NCBI RefSeq assembly: GCF_016841685.1
Contig: NZ_JAENYR010000039.1
Span: 1 to 32,551 of the forward strand
DNA length: 32,551 nt
DNA from: Thiohalomonas denitrificans
Lineage (GTDB): Bacteria; Pseudomonadota; Gammaproteobacteria; Thiohalomonadales; Thiohalomonadaceae
Direction: 5' to 3'
The notes below the pieces were generated by a model. That model made no database searches. It saw only the letters and a program-made list of their open reading frames with translations, and was not told the DNA's origin. Below, piece by piece: positions 18,575 through 25,613 of this stretch. Within the stretch, counting starts at the first letter, position 1. The number at the start of each line of letters is the position of its first letter. The translations under genes were made by a program, and so were the position numbers.

Positions 18575-19126
18575 TCAGCCGCGCTGCTTTTCCCGGATTT
18601 CGTCCAGGGTCTTGCAGTCGATGCACAAGGTCGCAGTGGGGCGGGCCTCCAGTCGACGAATCCCGATTTCGATGCCGCATGATTCGCAGTAGCCGTATTC
18701 GCCTTCGTCCAATGCATCCAGCGACTCGGTGATCTTCTTGATCAACTTGCGTTCCCGGTCGCGGGTGCGCAATTCCATCGTAAATTCAGATTCCTGCGTG
18801 GCACGATCGTTCGGATCAGGAAAATTGGCTGCCTCATCCTTCATGTGGTGCACCGTGCGGTCCACTTCTTCCATGAGTTCCTTGCGCCATCCGGTGAGGA
18901 TATGACGAAAATGCTCGCGCATCTTTTCGCTCATATACTCTTCACCTTTTTTGGGTTCATACGGCGTGAATTTGCCGAAACCCTCGGCGGCGCTTTTCTG
19001 AGGAGCCGTATTTTGCACACTGGCAGCTTTCTTCACAGCCGGTTTATTGGCGGCGTTATTTGAAGAAACGCTCGTCTTTTCAGTGGTTTCGGTGGCCACC
19101 TCGGCCGCCGTTTTCTTTGCTGGCAT
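18575..19126 (-). CDS. dksA: RNA polymerase-binding transcription factor DksA
   Basis: DksA binds the RNA polymerase secondary channel and works with ppGpp. The coiled coil and its tip are intact (EVDRTVHHMKDEAANFPDPN), as is the four-cysteine zinc finger (CESCGIEIGIRRLEARPTA then LCIDC). At 183 residues it is about 30 longer than E. coli DksA. The extra length is a low-complexity Ala/Lys/Thr/Ser N-terminus (residues 1-47). The start is supported by TAGGAGAT before the ATG. It is followed by a terminator and then gluQ. Confidence 0.96.
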   Translation of the reverse strand: MPAKKTAAEVATETTEKTSVSSNNAANKPAVKKAASVQNTAPQKSAAEGFGKFTPYEPKKGEEYMSEKMREHFRHILTGWRKELMEEVDRTVHHMKDEAANFPDPNDRATQESEFTMELRTRDRERKLIKKITESLDALDEGEYGYCESCGIEIGIRRLEARPTATLCIDCKTLDEIREKQRG

Positions 19127-19300
19127 ATCCGTTTATCTCCTACCTGTATGCCCCAGCCAATCAAGGCCGTAGAAAATCAGCCGGCATCTATACCAGAACT
19201 GTCGAATCTGCGCAATATTACTGTCGAATGCGTAGTATTGCCACAAGGTGGTGTTTTGCGGAGCTTCGTAATCTGTGCCGTTTTCAATGCAGTGATGTTA

Positions 19301-19460
19301 ACTCGAAGATTTCATGAATTCGCACCGATCCCGCTTGTCTCTTGATTCCACAAGAAATATTCTCTCAGTCGGCCATAATCACCGATAAACCGCTCCTTCG
19401 AAAATTTCCTTGTGGAACAATATCCTGCGTTATCGGCACGAATTCATGAAATCTTCGGGT
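19301..19460. repeat. 160-bp palindromic element before the CbbY-type gene
   Basis: CGAAGATTTCATGAATTCG (19304-19322) is repeated exactly inverted as CGAATTCATGAAATCTTCG (19439-19457). The symmetry continues inward (CACCGAT against ATCGGCA, and CCACAAGAAAT against ATTTCCTTGTGG). The whole could fold into one long interrupted hairpin. It ends 14 bases before the next ATG and thus occupies that gene's leader. Bases 19127-19300 contain the dksA leader and nothing else I can name. Confidence 0.85.
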
Positions 19461-19473
19461 ATACGAAACTGCA

Positions 19474-20235
19474 ATGGCAAAACTTGGCGCACTTCTATTT
19501 GACATGGATGGAACACTGGCCGATACGGAACGCGACGGCCACCGGGTGGCCTTCAACCGCGCGTTCGCTGATGCCGGCCTGAACTGGCACTGGTCCGAGG
19601 AGCTCTACGGTAAGCTCCTGGCGGTCACTGGCGGGAAGGAGCGGATTGCTCTTTATCTGGAACAGTACAATACCTCGTTCGAAGCCCCAGGGGACCCGAA
19701 GGTCTTTATCGCCGGTTTGCACAAGGCGAAAACGTCTCACTTCACGCGGATGCTTTCCGAAGGACGCATACCATTACGGTCCGGTGTACAGCGTCTGATC
19801 CGCGAAGCCCGAGCCGCAGGCCTGAAGCTGGCGGTGGCCACCACCACCACGCCGGAAAACGTCACTGCGCTGCTGGAAAACGCCCTGGAATCGGGTGCGA
19901 CGGAGTGGTTCGACGTCATTGCCGCGGGTGATGTGGTGCCGAAGAAGAAACCGGCGCCGGACATCTATCTCCATGCCATGGAGAGACTCGGTCTTGCTCC
20001 CGAGCAGTGCATCGCTTTCGAAGACTCCCATAACGGCGTCCTTTCCTCGTCCTCGGCCGGGTTGAAGACGATTGTGGCGGTCAACGGCTACACCCGTGAT
20101 GAGACCTTCGATGCAGCTGTCGTGGTGCTGAATCATTGGGGCGAGCCCGATTCGCCCTTTAAGGTGATGGCTGGGGAGGTAGGCGAAGCCACCTTCCTGG
20201 ATCTTGCCCTGGTTCGCAGGCTCCATGAGTCCTGA
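19474..20235 (+). CDS. cbbY: HAD-superfamily phosphatase, CbbY type
   Basis: The 253-residue HAD hydrolase has motif I FDMDGTLADTE (Asp nucleophile at residue 10), motif II TTTTPENV near 126, motif III lysine in PKKKPAPDIY near 164, and motif IV AFEDSHNGV near 185. The close resemblance is to CbbY, which removes the Rubisco inhibitor xylulose-1,5-bisphosphate; that would suit an autotroph, but no Rubisco gene is in the window. No good Shine-Dalgarno precedes the ATG, and the leader is the 160-bp palindrome. Its end overlaps the aminotransferase start by 11 bases. The product name is fairly safe, the exact substrate less so. Confidence 0.85.
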   Translation: MAKLGALLFDMDGTLADTERDGHRVAFNRAFADAGLNWHWSEELYGKLLAVTGGKERIALYLEQYNTSFEAPGDPKVFIAGLHKAKTSHFTRMLSEGRIPLRSGVQRLIREARAAGLKLAVATTTTPENVTALLENALESGATEWFDVIAAGDVVPKKKPAPDIYLHAMERLGLAPEQCIAFEDSHNGVLSSSSAGLKTIVAVNGYTRDETFDAAVVVLNHWGEPDSPFKVMAGEVGEATFLDLALVRRLHES

Positions 20236-21409
20236 GAGGCCCACGCATATCGCCCGTCGCATGGCGGATATCGAGCCGTTTCATGTGATGGAACTGCTCG
20301 GGCGGGCACGGGAACTGGAGGCCGCAGGGCGCGATGTCGTGCATATGGAGATCGGCGAGCCCGACTTCGGCACGCCGGAACCGATCATCGAACGAGCCCG
20401 GCAGGCCCTCACCGCCGGTCAAACCTACTACACTCCGGCGCTTGGCCTGCCCGCGCTGCGGGAGGCGATCGCCGGCCATTATTGGGACCGCTACAGGGTG
20501 GAGATCGACCCCGGACGGGTCGTGATCACTCCCGGGGCCTCCGGTGCCCTGCTGCTGGCGCTGGGGGTGCTGCTCGACCGCGATGATGAGTTGCTGCTCG
20601 CCGATCCCGGCTATCCCTGCAACCGGCACTTTGCGCGGTTCGTGGAAGGCCGGGCCCGGGGGGTGCCGGTGGATGCCACCACACGCTATCAGCTCGATGC
20701 AGAACGGCTCGGCGCCCACTGGAATGAACGCACCGTTGCGGCGCTGGTGGCCTCGCCATCAAACCCGACCGGTACGCTGCTCGAACGCTCCGAACTGGCG
20801 GCACTTGCCGAGTCGGTGCGGGTGCGGAGCGGCCGATGGATTGTGGACGAGATCTATCACGGCCTTACCTATGGCATCGAGGCGGAGACCGTTCTGGCAG
20901 TGGACGATGGCGCCTTCGTGGTGAACAGCTTTTCGAAATATTTTTGCATGACCGGCTGGCGCCTGGGGTGGCTGGTTGCCCCCGAGGAGTATCAGCGTGA
21001 GGTCGAAAAGCTGATGCAGAACCTCTTCATTGCCGCCCCGACCCTTTCCCAGCATGCGGCCCTGGCGGCTTTTGAACCGGAAACCCGGGAGATACTGGAA
21101 AGTCGTCGGGCAGAATTCGAGCGTCGTCGCGACTTCCTGCTCCCCGCATTGCGGCAGCTGGGTTTCGAGATCCCTATCGAGCCCCGCGGCGCCTTCTACC
21201 TTTACGCCGATTGCAGCCGTTTCGGCGACTCAAAGCAGCTGGCCTCGGATCTTCTGGAGAAGGCGGGTGTGGCAGTGACGCCGGGCCTGGATTTCGGCAA
21301 CTACCGGCCCGAACAGCATCTCCGCTTCGCCTACACCACCTCGATGGAGCGGCTGGAAGAGGGCGTGCGGCGCATCGCCGGATTTCTGCGCACCCTTGAT
21401 AACCACTGA
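20225..21409 (+). CDS. PLP-dependent class I/II aminotransferase
   Basis: The 394-residue fold-type I aminotransferase has the N-terminal signature MEIGEPDFGTPEP, the substrate/cofactor segment SPSNPTGTLL, the PLP-binding Asp/Tyr region VDEIYHGLTY, and the Schiff-base lysine in NSFSKYFCMTGWRLGW near residue 240. Substrate specificity cannot be deduced; the AlaC/AspC-like group is likely. I chose the ATG at 20225 inside the end of the phosphatase gene, which implies translational coupling. The stop TGA (21407-21409) lies in the first bases of a palindromic repeat (CACTGAGACC), so the last few residues (DNH) may come from the repeat. Confidence 0.92.
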   Translation: MSPERPTHIARRMADIEPFHVMELLGRARELEAAGRDVVHMEIGEPDFGTPEPIIERARQALTAGQTYYTPALGLPALREAIAGHYWDRYRVEIDPGRVVITPGASGALLLALGVLLDRDDELLLADPGYPCNRHFARFVEGRARGVPVDATTRYQLDAERLGAHWNERTVAALVASPSNPTGTLLERSELAALAESVRVRSGRWIVDEIYHGLTYGIEAETVLAVDDGAFVVNSFSKYFCMTGWRLGWLVAPEEYQREVEKLMQNLFIAAPTLSQHAALAAFEPETREILESRRAEFERRRDFLLPALRQLGFEIPIEPRGAFYLYADCSRFGDSKQLASDLLEKAGVAVTPGLDFGNYRPEQHLRFAYTTSMERLEEGVRRIAGFLRTLDNH

Positions 21410-21597
21410 GACCACAGAGACCTTCCTGTTATTGCGAACCGCCTGCCGCTTCGCAGCCCCGAATCAGCGAAGAACGGCTAACCACGGGGAACACGGGGCG
21501 CACGGGGGGGGGAATAACCCGAAAAACTTATTTTATACCCCGTGGTGCCCGTGCACCCCGTGGTTAACCGTGTTTGCTGACCTCTGTGTTCTCAGTG
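21404..21597. repeat. Nested inverted repeat (CACTGAGACCACAGAG / CACGGGG type)
   Basis: The outer arms CACTGAGACCACAGAG (21404-21419) and CTCTGTGTTCTCAGTG (21582-21597) match in 15 of 16 bases. The inner arms are TAACCACGGGGAACACGGGG onward (about 21479-21507) and CCCCGTGGTGCCCGTGCACC onward (about 21537-21565), built of CACGGGG units at about nine-base spacing. The element sits between two convergent genes and contains the stop codons of both. Confidence 0.85.
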
Positions 21598-22334
21598 ATG
21601 TTGGATCTTTGCCTTTCCTGCACCCATAGGACCGTGGCGCCGGCCACCGCGGCCGGCATCACCAGGAAATTGACGATGGGGATCATGGTCGCCACCAGCA
21701 CCACGCTGCCGAATCCGAGTGCCATCGGGCGATGGGCACCGAGCCGCTGGCGCTGTTCACGCGCCTTGAGTCCGTGATTGCCCAGCGGGTAGTCACTGTA
21801 TTCGACCGCCAGCATCCAGGCACTGAAGGCCATCCAGGCAAAGGGTGCAATCAGGTTGATGCCCGGGATGAGGAACAGCAACAGCATCGGGACCGCCCAC
21901 CTGGCGAAGTACAGCAGCTTGCCGAGCTCATCGATAACCGCCCCCGGGGCCGCTTTTAAAGCCGCCGTCAGGCCACCTCCCGAATTCGCGGGTCGACCGG
22001 TCAGATGGCGTTCGACCGCTTCGGCGAGAAAGCCGTTGAAGGGGGCCGCAATCAGGTTGGCGATGATCGAGAAGCTGAAGAAGATCAGCACCAGGGCTAC
22101 GATTCCGAAAACCGCCCACAGCAGCCAGGAGAGCCAGGAGAGCCATTCGGGTAGCTGGGGCAGGAGATACGCCATCAATACCCCGAACTGATCGAGCGCA
22201 AACCAGAGCAAGAGGGTAAACACCGCCACATTGATCGCCAGCGGAATGGCGACGAACCGTTTCAGACCGGGTTCGGTCAATAGTCGGACGCCGCGGAAAA
22301 ACGAGGACGCCCCGATAAAAGGTTTTTGAATCAT
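21564..22334 (-). CDS. cysZ: CysZ/EI24-family membrane protein (sulfate uptake)
   Basis: The roughly 256-residue membrane protein of the CysZ family permits sulfate entry for cysteine synthesis. Hydrophobic helices occur near residues 25-55 (IPLAINVAVFTLLLWFAL), 68-95, 145-175 (AVPMLLLFLIPGINLIAPFAW) and 205-235 (VVLVATMIPIVNFLVMPAAV). The start is taken at MIQKPFIGASSFFRG (22334); an upstream GTG at 22349 is possible. The C-terminal residues NITENTEVSKHG are encoded by the right arm of the palindromic repeat and are probably not ancestral. It converges with the aminotransferase gene. Confidence 0.9.
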   Translation of the reverse strand: MIQKPFIGASSFFRGVRLLTEPGLKRFVAIPLAINVAVFTLLLWFALDQFGVLMAYLLPQLPEWLSWLSWLLWAVFGIVALVLIFFSFSIIANLIAAPFNGFLAEAVERHLTGRPANSGGGLTAALKAAPGAVIDELGKLLYFARWAVPMLLLFLIPGINLIAPFAWMAFSAWMLAVEYSDYPLGNHGLKAREQRQRLGAHRPMALGFGSVVLVATMIPIVNFLVMPAAVAGATVLWVQERQRSNITENTEVSKHG

Positions 22335-22512
22335 TGCTGGTACTCTCACTAAAAGGCAGGAAGACCCTATATCGGCCCGTTACGGCCATCGGCTCTTCCG
22401 TGGAATCTGTGAGCAGATGTTTGCTCGCGATGCAGCCACGGACATGATATCGAGGGATAACCAAGGGCAGTAGGGGTATGTGTGGGAGATTTTCCGGAGC
22501 CTATTTTGCTCT

Positions 22513-22595
22513 CTCGCCAAGACGCCAAGAACGCCAAGAGGGAGTGGGGCGCGAAGAGGCTACTGATTCCTTGGCGTGCTTGGCGTCTTGGCGAG
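22513..22595. repeat. Inverted repeat built of CGCCAAGA-type nonamers
   Basis: The left arm 22513-22538 (CTCGCCAAGACGCCAAGAAC then GCCAAG) and right arm 22570-22595 (CTTGGCGTGCTTGGCGTCTT then GGCGAG) are inverted with 25 of 26 matches. Within each arm GCCAAG recurs about every nine bases. It fills most of the 390-base gap between cysZ and the second aminotransferase. I see no gene there. Confidence 0.9.
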
Positions 22596-22728
22596 ATCCT
22601 GTATTTCCTTGCACCCACCAATTCTGCTGACGAGCCCGGGACCAAGCGGAACGGTCCATGGACAGCCTCGGTGGCGTTCCGATAAGGTGCGAATCCGGGC
22701 GGAGCAATAGCGGAAAACAGGGGTGGTA

Positions 22729-23931
22729 ATGGGCATTCGACTCAGTCGGCGCGCAGAAAACGTCTTGCAGTCCGAAATCCGCGCGATGACCCACGAGTGT
22801 GCGCGGGTGGAGGGCATCAATATGGCGCAGGGAGTGTGCGACCTGGCGATCCCCTCTTCGGTGATCGAAGGCGCCAAGGCCGCCATGGATGCCGGCCGCA
22901 ACATCTACACGCCGGCGGAGGGCTTCATTGAGCTGCGCGATGCGATTGCGGCAGCAACGCAAGCCCGGTATGGCCTGAGCGTGGACCCGAATGCAGAGAT
23001 CATGATCAGTTCGGGAGCGACCGGCGCGTTCCATTCCACCGCCCATGCGCTGCTCGATCCGGGTGATGAGGTGATCCTGTTCGAGCCCTACTACGGCTAT
23101 CACGCCGCATCCCTGAAAGCCATGGGATGCCGGGTTCGTTACGTGCGGCTCGAGCCGCCTGGCTGGGGCGTGGACTGGGAGGTACTGGGGCGCACCATCA
23201 ACTCCCGTACCCGGGCCGTGGTACTCAGCAACCCCTCCAATCCGACCGGAAAGGTATTTCGTCGCGATGAGCTGGAGCGCCTGGCCCGGTTTGCGCGGCA
23301 ACACGATCTGGTCGTGTTCTCGGACGAGATCTACGAGCACTTTGTCTATGACGGTCTTACCCATATTCCTCCGGCCTCCATTGATGCTCTTCGGGAGCGC
23401 ACGGTGACCATTTCCGGTTTTTCCAAGATCTTCAGTATCACCGGTTGGCGCCTGGGCTATGCCATTGCCCCACCCGAAGTGATTCGGGCAGCGACACAGT
23501 TCAACGACCTGGTTTATGTCTGCCCACCGGCCCCGCTGCAGCTCGGCGCTGCCCGGGGAGTCCTGGAACTCGGGGTGGAGTTCTACCGGGAGGTGGCGCG
23601 GGAGCACCGGCTAAAAAGGGATCGTTTCTGCGCTGCGCTCCGGCAGGCGCGACTGCCGCCCCACCGGCCGGAGGGGGCCTACTACGTAATGGCGGACATT
23701 TCGGGCGTGCCGGGTGCCGATGACCGGGAGCGGGCCTTGTGGATTCTCGAAAAGACCGGAGTGGCATGCGTCCCGGGTCGGGCCTTCTATCATGACGATG
23801 CGGGCCGCAATCTGGCCCGTTTCTGCTTCGCCAAGAAGAGCGAGGTATTGGAAGAGGCCTGCGATCGCATCGCCCGGCTCGCCCTTCCCGCTAGGAGCCT
23901 GTCCGAGAAAGCAATGGGCTCCAAAATGTAG
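22729..23931 (+). CDS. PLP-dependent class I/II aminotransferase (second copy)
   Basis: The 400-residue fold-type I aminotransferase has INMAQGVCDLAIP near the N-terminus, SNPSNPTGKVF, the cofactor-contact segment FSDEIYEHFVYDG, and the Schiff-base lysine in ISGFSKIFSITGWRLGY near residue 235. It is clearly related to, but divergent from, the protein at 20225. The specific substrate is unknown. The ATG at 22729 follows CAGGGGTGG; an in-frame GTG two codons earlier is an alternative. The last 13 residues (ARSLSEKAMGSKM, taken with flanking bases) are encoded by the left end of a MITE-like element, which also provides the TAG stop. Confidence 0.92.
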   Translation: MGIRLSRRAENVLQSEIRAMTHECARVEGINMAQGVCDLAIPSSVIEGAKAAMDAGRNIYTPAEGFIELRDAIAAATQARYGLSVDPNAEIMISSGATGAFHSTAHALLDPGDEVILFEPYYGYHAASLKAMGCRVRYVRLEPPGWGVDWEVLGRTINSRTRAVVLSNPSNPTGKVFRRDELERLARFARQHDLVVFSDEIYEHFVYDGLTHIPPASIDALRERTVTISGFSKIFSITGWRLGYAIAPPEVIRAATQFNDLVYVCPPAPLQLGAARGVLELGVEFYREVAREHRLKRDRFCAALRQARLPPHRPEGAYYVMADISGVPGADDRERALWILEKTGVACVPGRAFYHDDAGRNLARFCFAKKSEVLEEACDRIARLALPARSLSEKAMGSKM

Positions 23932-24008
23932 GTTGGCGCTGAGGAACGAAGCCCAACAAAATCAGCGTTGGTTCCCCAACCTACAAAAAACGATGTTCTC
24001 GGACAGGC
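23891..24008. mobile_element. MITE-like element with GCCTGTCCGAGAA terminal inverted repeats
   Basis: GCCTGTCCGAGAA (23897-23909) and TTCTCGGACAGGC (23996-24008) are perfect inverted repeats. The left end is preceded by CTAGGA, as at the right end of the element at 11832-12083. The core contains a second palindrome, TGTAGGTTGG (23927-23936) with CCAACCTACA (23976-23985), so the element folds completely on itself. It has no coding capacity. It overlaps the 3' end of the aminotransferase gene. Confidence 0.78.
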
Positions 24009-24068
24009 GCCCAGGCAAACCGAACCGGTTGACTGACCTCTGGTCGACGGTGCCAAACGTCTGGTATT

Positions 24069-24977
24069 TCAGGTCTGTGCGAGCAATCGGCGGGCGAGCA
24101 GGGCGGTGCCGTAGGCCGCTTCCGAATGGATGGGCTTGACCATGGGAACGCCCGTCAGTCGGCCCCGAATCTTTTCCCAAACCGGATTGGAGGCGCCGCC
24201 GCCGACGCTGAAAATGCGTTCGGGGTAAGGGGCGCCGAGTTGCTGCAGTTTTTGATAGGCGGCGGCCTCGATGGCGGCGATCCCTTCCAGCAGTCCCTGA
24301 AGGAACAGGGCATCGTCGGCGGGTCGCGGTGCGAGACGAGGGGCGAAATCGGGATCATTGACCGGGAAACGCTCTCCCGGTTGTAGCAGCGGGTAGTAAT
24401 CGAGCCCGGACGGGTGTTCCGGATCGATGCGCCTGCTGAGTTCGGCCATCCGGGATGGCGTGAAAAAGTGCTTGAGGACCGCGCCGCCGGAATTGGAGCC
24501 TCCGCCCACCAGCCATTGGTTCCCCAGCGGCTGACTGTAGACACCGTACGCAGGGGCGAAGATGGGCCGGTCGGCGATCACCTTGGTGACCAGGGTCGAA
24601 CCGAGAGAGCTGATGCCATCCCCGAGCCGTCTGGCACCGGTGGCGAGGATGGCGGCGGTGCTGTCCGTGGTTCCCGCCATGACCATGGTCGCTTCAGGCA
24701 GGTGCCAGTGAGTCGCCAGGCTCCCTTTCAGGCGGCCCAGAGGTGTTCCCGGGGCGACCACCTTGGGTAATTGCTGTTCGGAGATACCCAAGGCCTGAAG
24801 CCATTTCGGCCAGCGGCGCCGGACTGGATCCCAACCGAGTTTGAGGACGTTGTTCTCATCCGAGACGCCCGGAGTGCCGGTCAGCCGGGCTGCGATCCAG
24901 TCACCCTGGGTCGCCACCCGAGTCGGCTTTACGCCGGTGTGGTGTAGCGCGCCGCCATATTTGCGACGCAACGACAC
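24069..24977 (-). pseudogene. FGGY-family carbohydrate kinase, 5'-truncated by the prophage
   Basis: The remaining 300 residues correspond to the middle and C-terminal parts of an FGGY kinase, most like the D-ribulose-kinase group: DWIAARLTGTPGVSDENNVL, then GTTDSTAAILATGA, the ATP-site segment SLGSTLVTK, and FSVGGGASNPVWEKIRGR. Full-length relatives have some 420-500 residues, so the N-terminal lobe with the first phosphate loop is missing. The frame runs back to a TAG at 24993-24995, immediately beside the phage terminator. A GTG at 24977 could start a fragment, but an active kinase is not expected. The missing 5' part should lie beyond the far end of the prophage. Confidence 0.82.
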
Positions 24978-24995
24978 CGACTTTGCAACAGGCTA
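24938..24995. other. Phage-host junction zone with candidate transposase end sites
   Basis: Phage sequence ends and FGGY sequence begins somewhere in this stretch. It contains the near-palindrome TTGCGACGCAA (24961-24971) and a related TTTGCAACA (24982-24990), which could be end-binding sites of a MuA-like transposase. A TG start compatible with Mu-type ends occurs at 24938 (TGTGGTGTAG) and at 24983 (TGCAACAGG). If the second is right, the codons for AKSVSLRRKYG belong to the kinase. The five-base target duplication cannot be seen without the other end. Confidence 0.45.
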
Positions 24996-25014
24996 AAAGG
25001 GGCTTCCGCCCCTT
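24995..25014 (-). terminator. Rho-independent terminator at the phage right end
   Basis: AAGGGGC (24997-25003) pairs with GCCCCTT (25008-25014) around a TTCC/GGAA tetraloop and is followed on the minus strand by a T run. The stem touches the last base of the formyltransferase stop codon, so it closes the com operon at the phage end and protects the host gene from phage transcription. Confidence 0.88.
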
Positions 25015-25613
25015 CAACCCTCCTTTAAATACCCGCCAGCGAAGGCCGGTTCCCAAGTGGTGACCGTCTGGTCTTGTGGTACCCCGGTGATGACCCCGTT
25101 TTCTATCTCCTCCAACACCTTCCGGAACAGCCTGAGGCCCATCGGGGCCAACTGTCGGCGCCATAGTTCGGCGGGGGTCTCACCCGGTCTGATGTGGCAC
25201 CAGTCCTGGGCGGCGATTGGGCCGGTGTCGGCACCATCATCCATCCAGTAGACAGTGCCCCCGGTGACCGCCTCACCCATGTGGATGGCCCAGCGCACGG
25301 CGTCACGGCCGCGGTGGCGGGGTAGTAGAGACGGATGGTACCCGATGGCGCCAAGTCTGGCCTGGCGCCGCGCCCCGGCGTCGAGGAAACAGTGGGCATG
25401 GGCAGCCACGACCAAGTCAGTCCCGGCGGGCACCATCTCGGCAGTCAGGCGCGCGGATACCTTATAGGCCGGAATAGCCTCGTTCCATGCGGCTTGGTAG
25501 AGCCGGTCTTCCGGGGTGGGAGCATATACGGCCGCCAGTTCGTGTCCAAGCGCCATGCAAAGACGGAGGGTCTCGGTTCCTAACCACTTCTGGCCAACGA
25601 GGACTATCTTCAT
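25014..25613 (-). CDS. Formyltransferase-fold protein of the prophage modification cassette
   Basis: The 199-residue protein has the Rossmann-like formyl_trans_N fold shared by GART, Fmt and ArnA. The signature loop GYHPSLLPRHRGRDAVRW lies at 91-108 with His93. The second catalytic region, TGGTVYWMDDGADTGPIAA, has Asp129. The catalytic Asn that precedes His by two in Fmt and GART is Gly91 here. There is no C-terminal tRNA-binding domain, so it is not methionyl-tRNA formyltransferase. The start is ATG at 25613, which overlaps the ABC/GNAT stop (ATGA). The longer frame upstream lies inside that gene. It is the last gene of the com operon. By context it may make or transfer a one-carbon group for a modified DNA base; this is inference. 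Confidence 0.8.
   Translation of the reverse strand: MKIVLVGQKWLGTETLRLCMALGHELAAVYAPTPEDRLYQAAWNEAIPAYKVSARLTAEMVPAGTDLVVAAHAHCFLDAGARRQARLGAIGYHPSLLPRHRGRDAVRWAIHMGEAVTGGTVYWMDDGADTGPIAAQDWCHIRPGETPAELWRRQLAPMGLRLFRKVLEEIENGVITGVPQDQTVTTWEPAFAGGYLKEG

Noticed and set aside
25014-25613. Methionyl-tRNA formyltransferase (fmt) of the host
   Set aside because: It is too short, lacks the C-terminal tRNA-binding domain and the catalytic Asn, and is embedded in the phage late operon.
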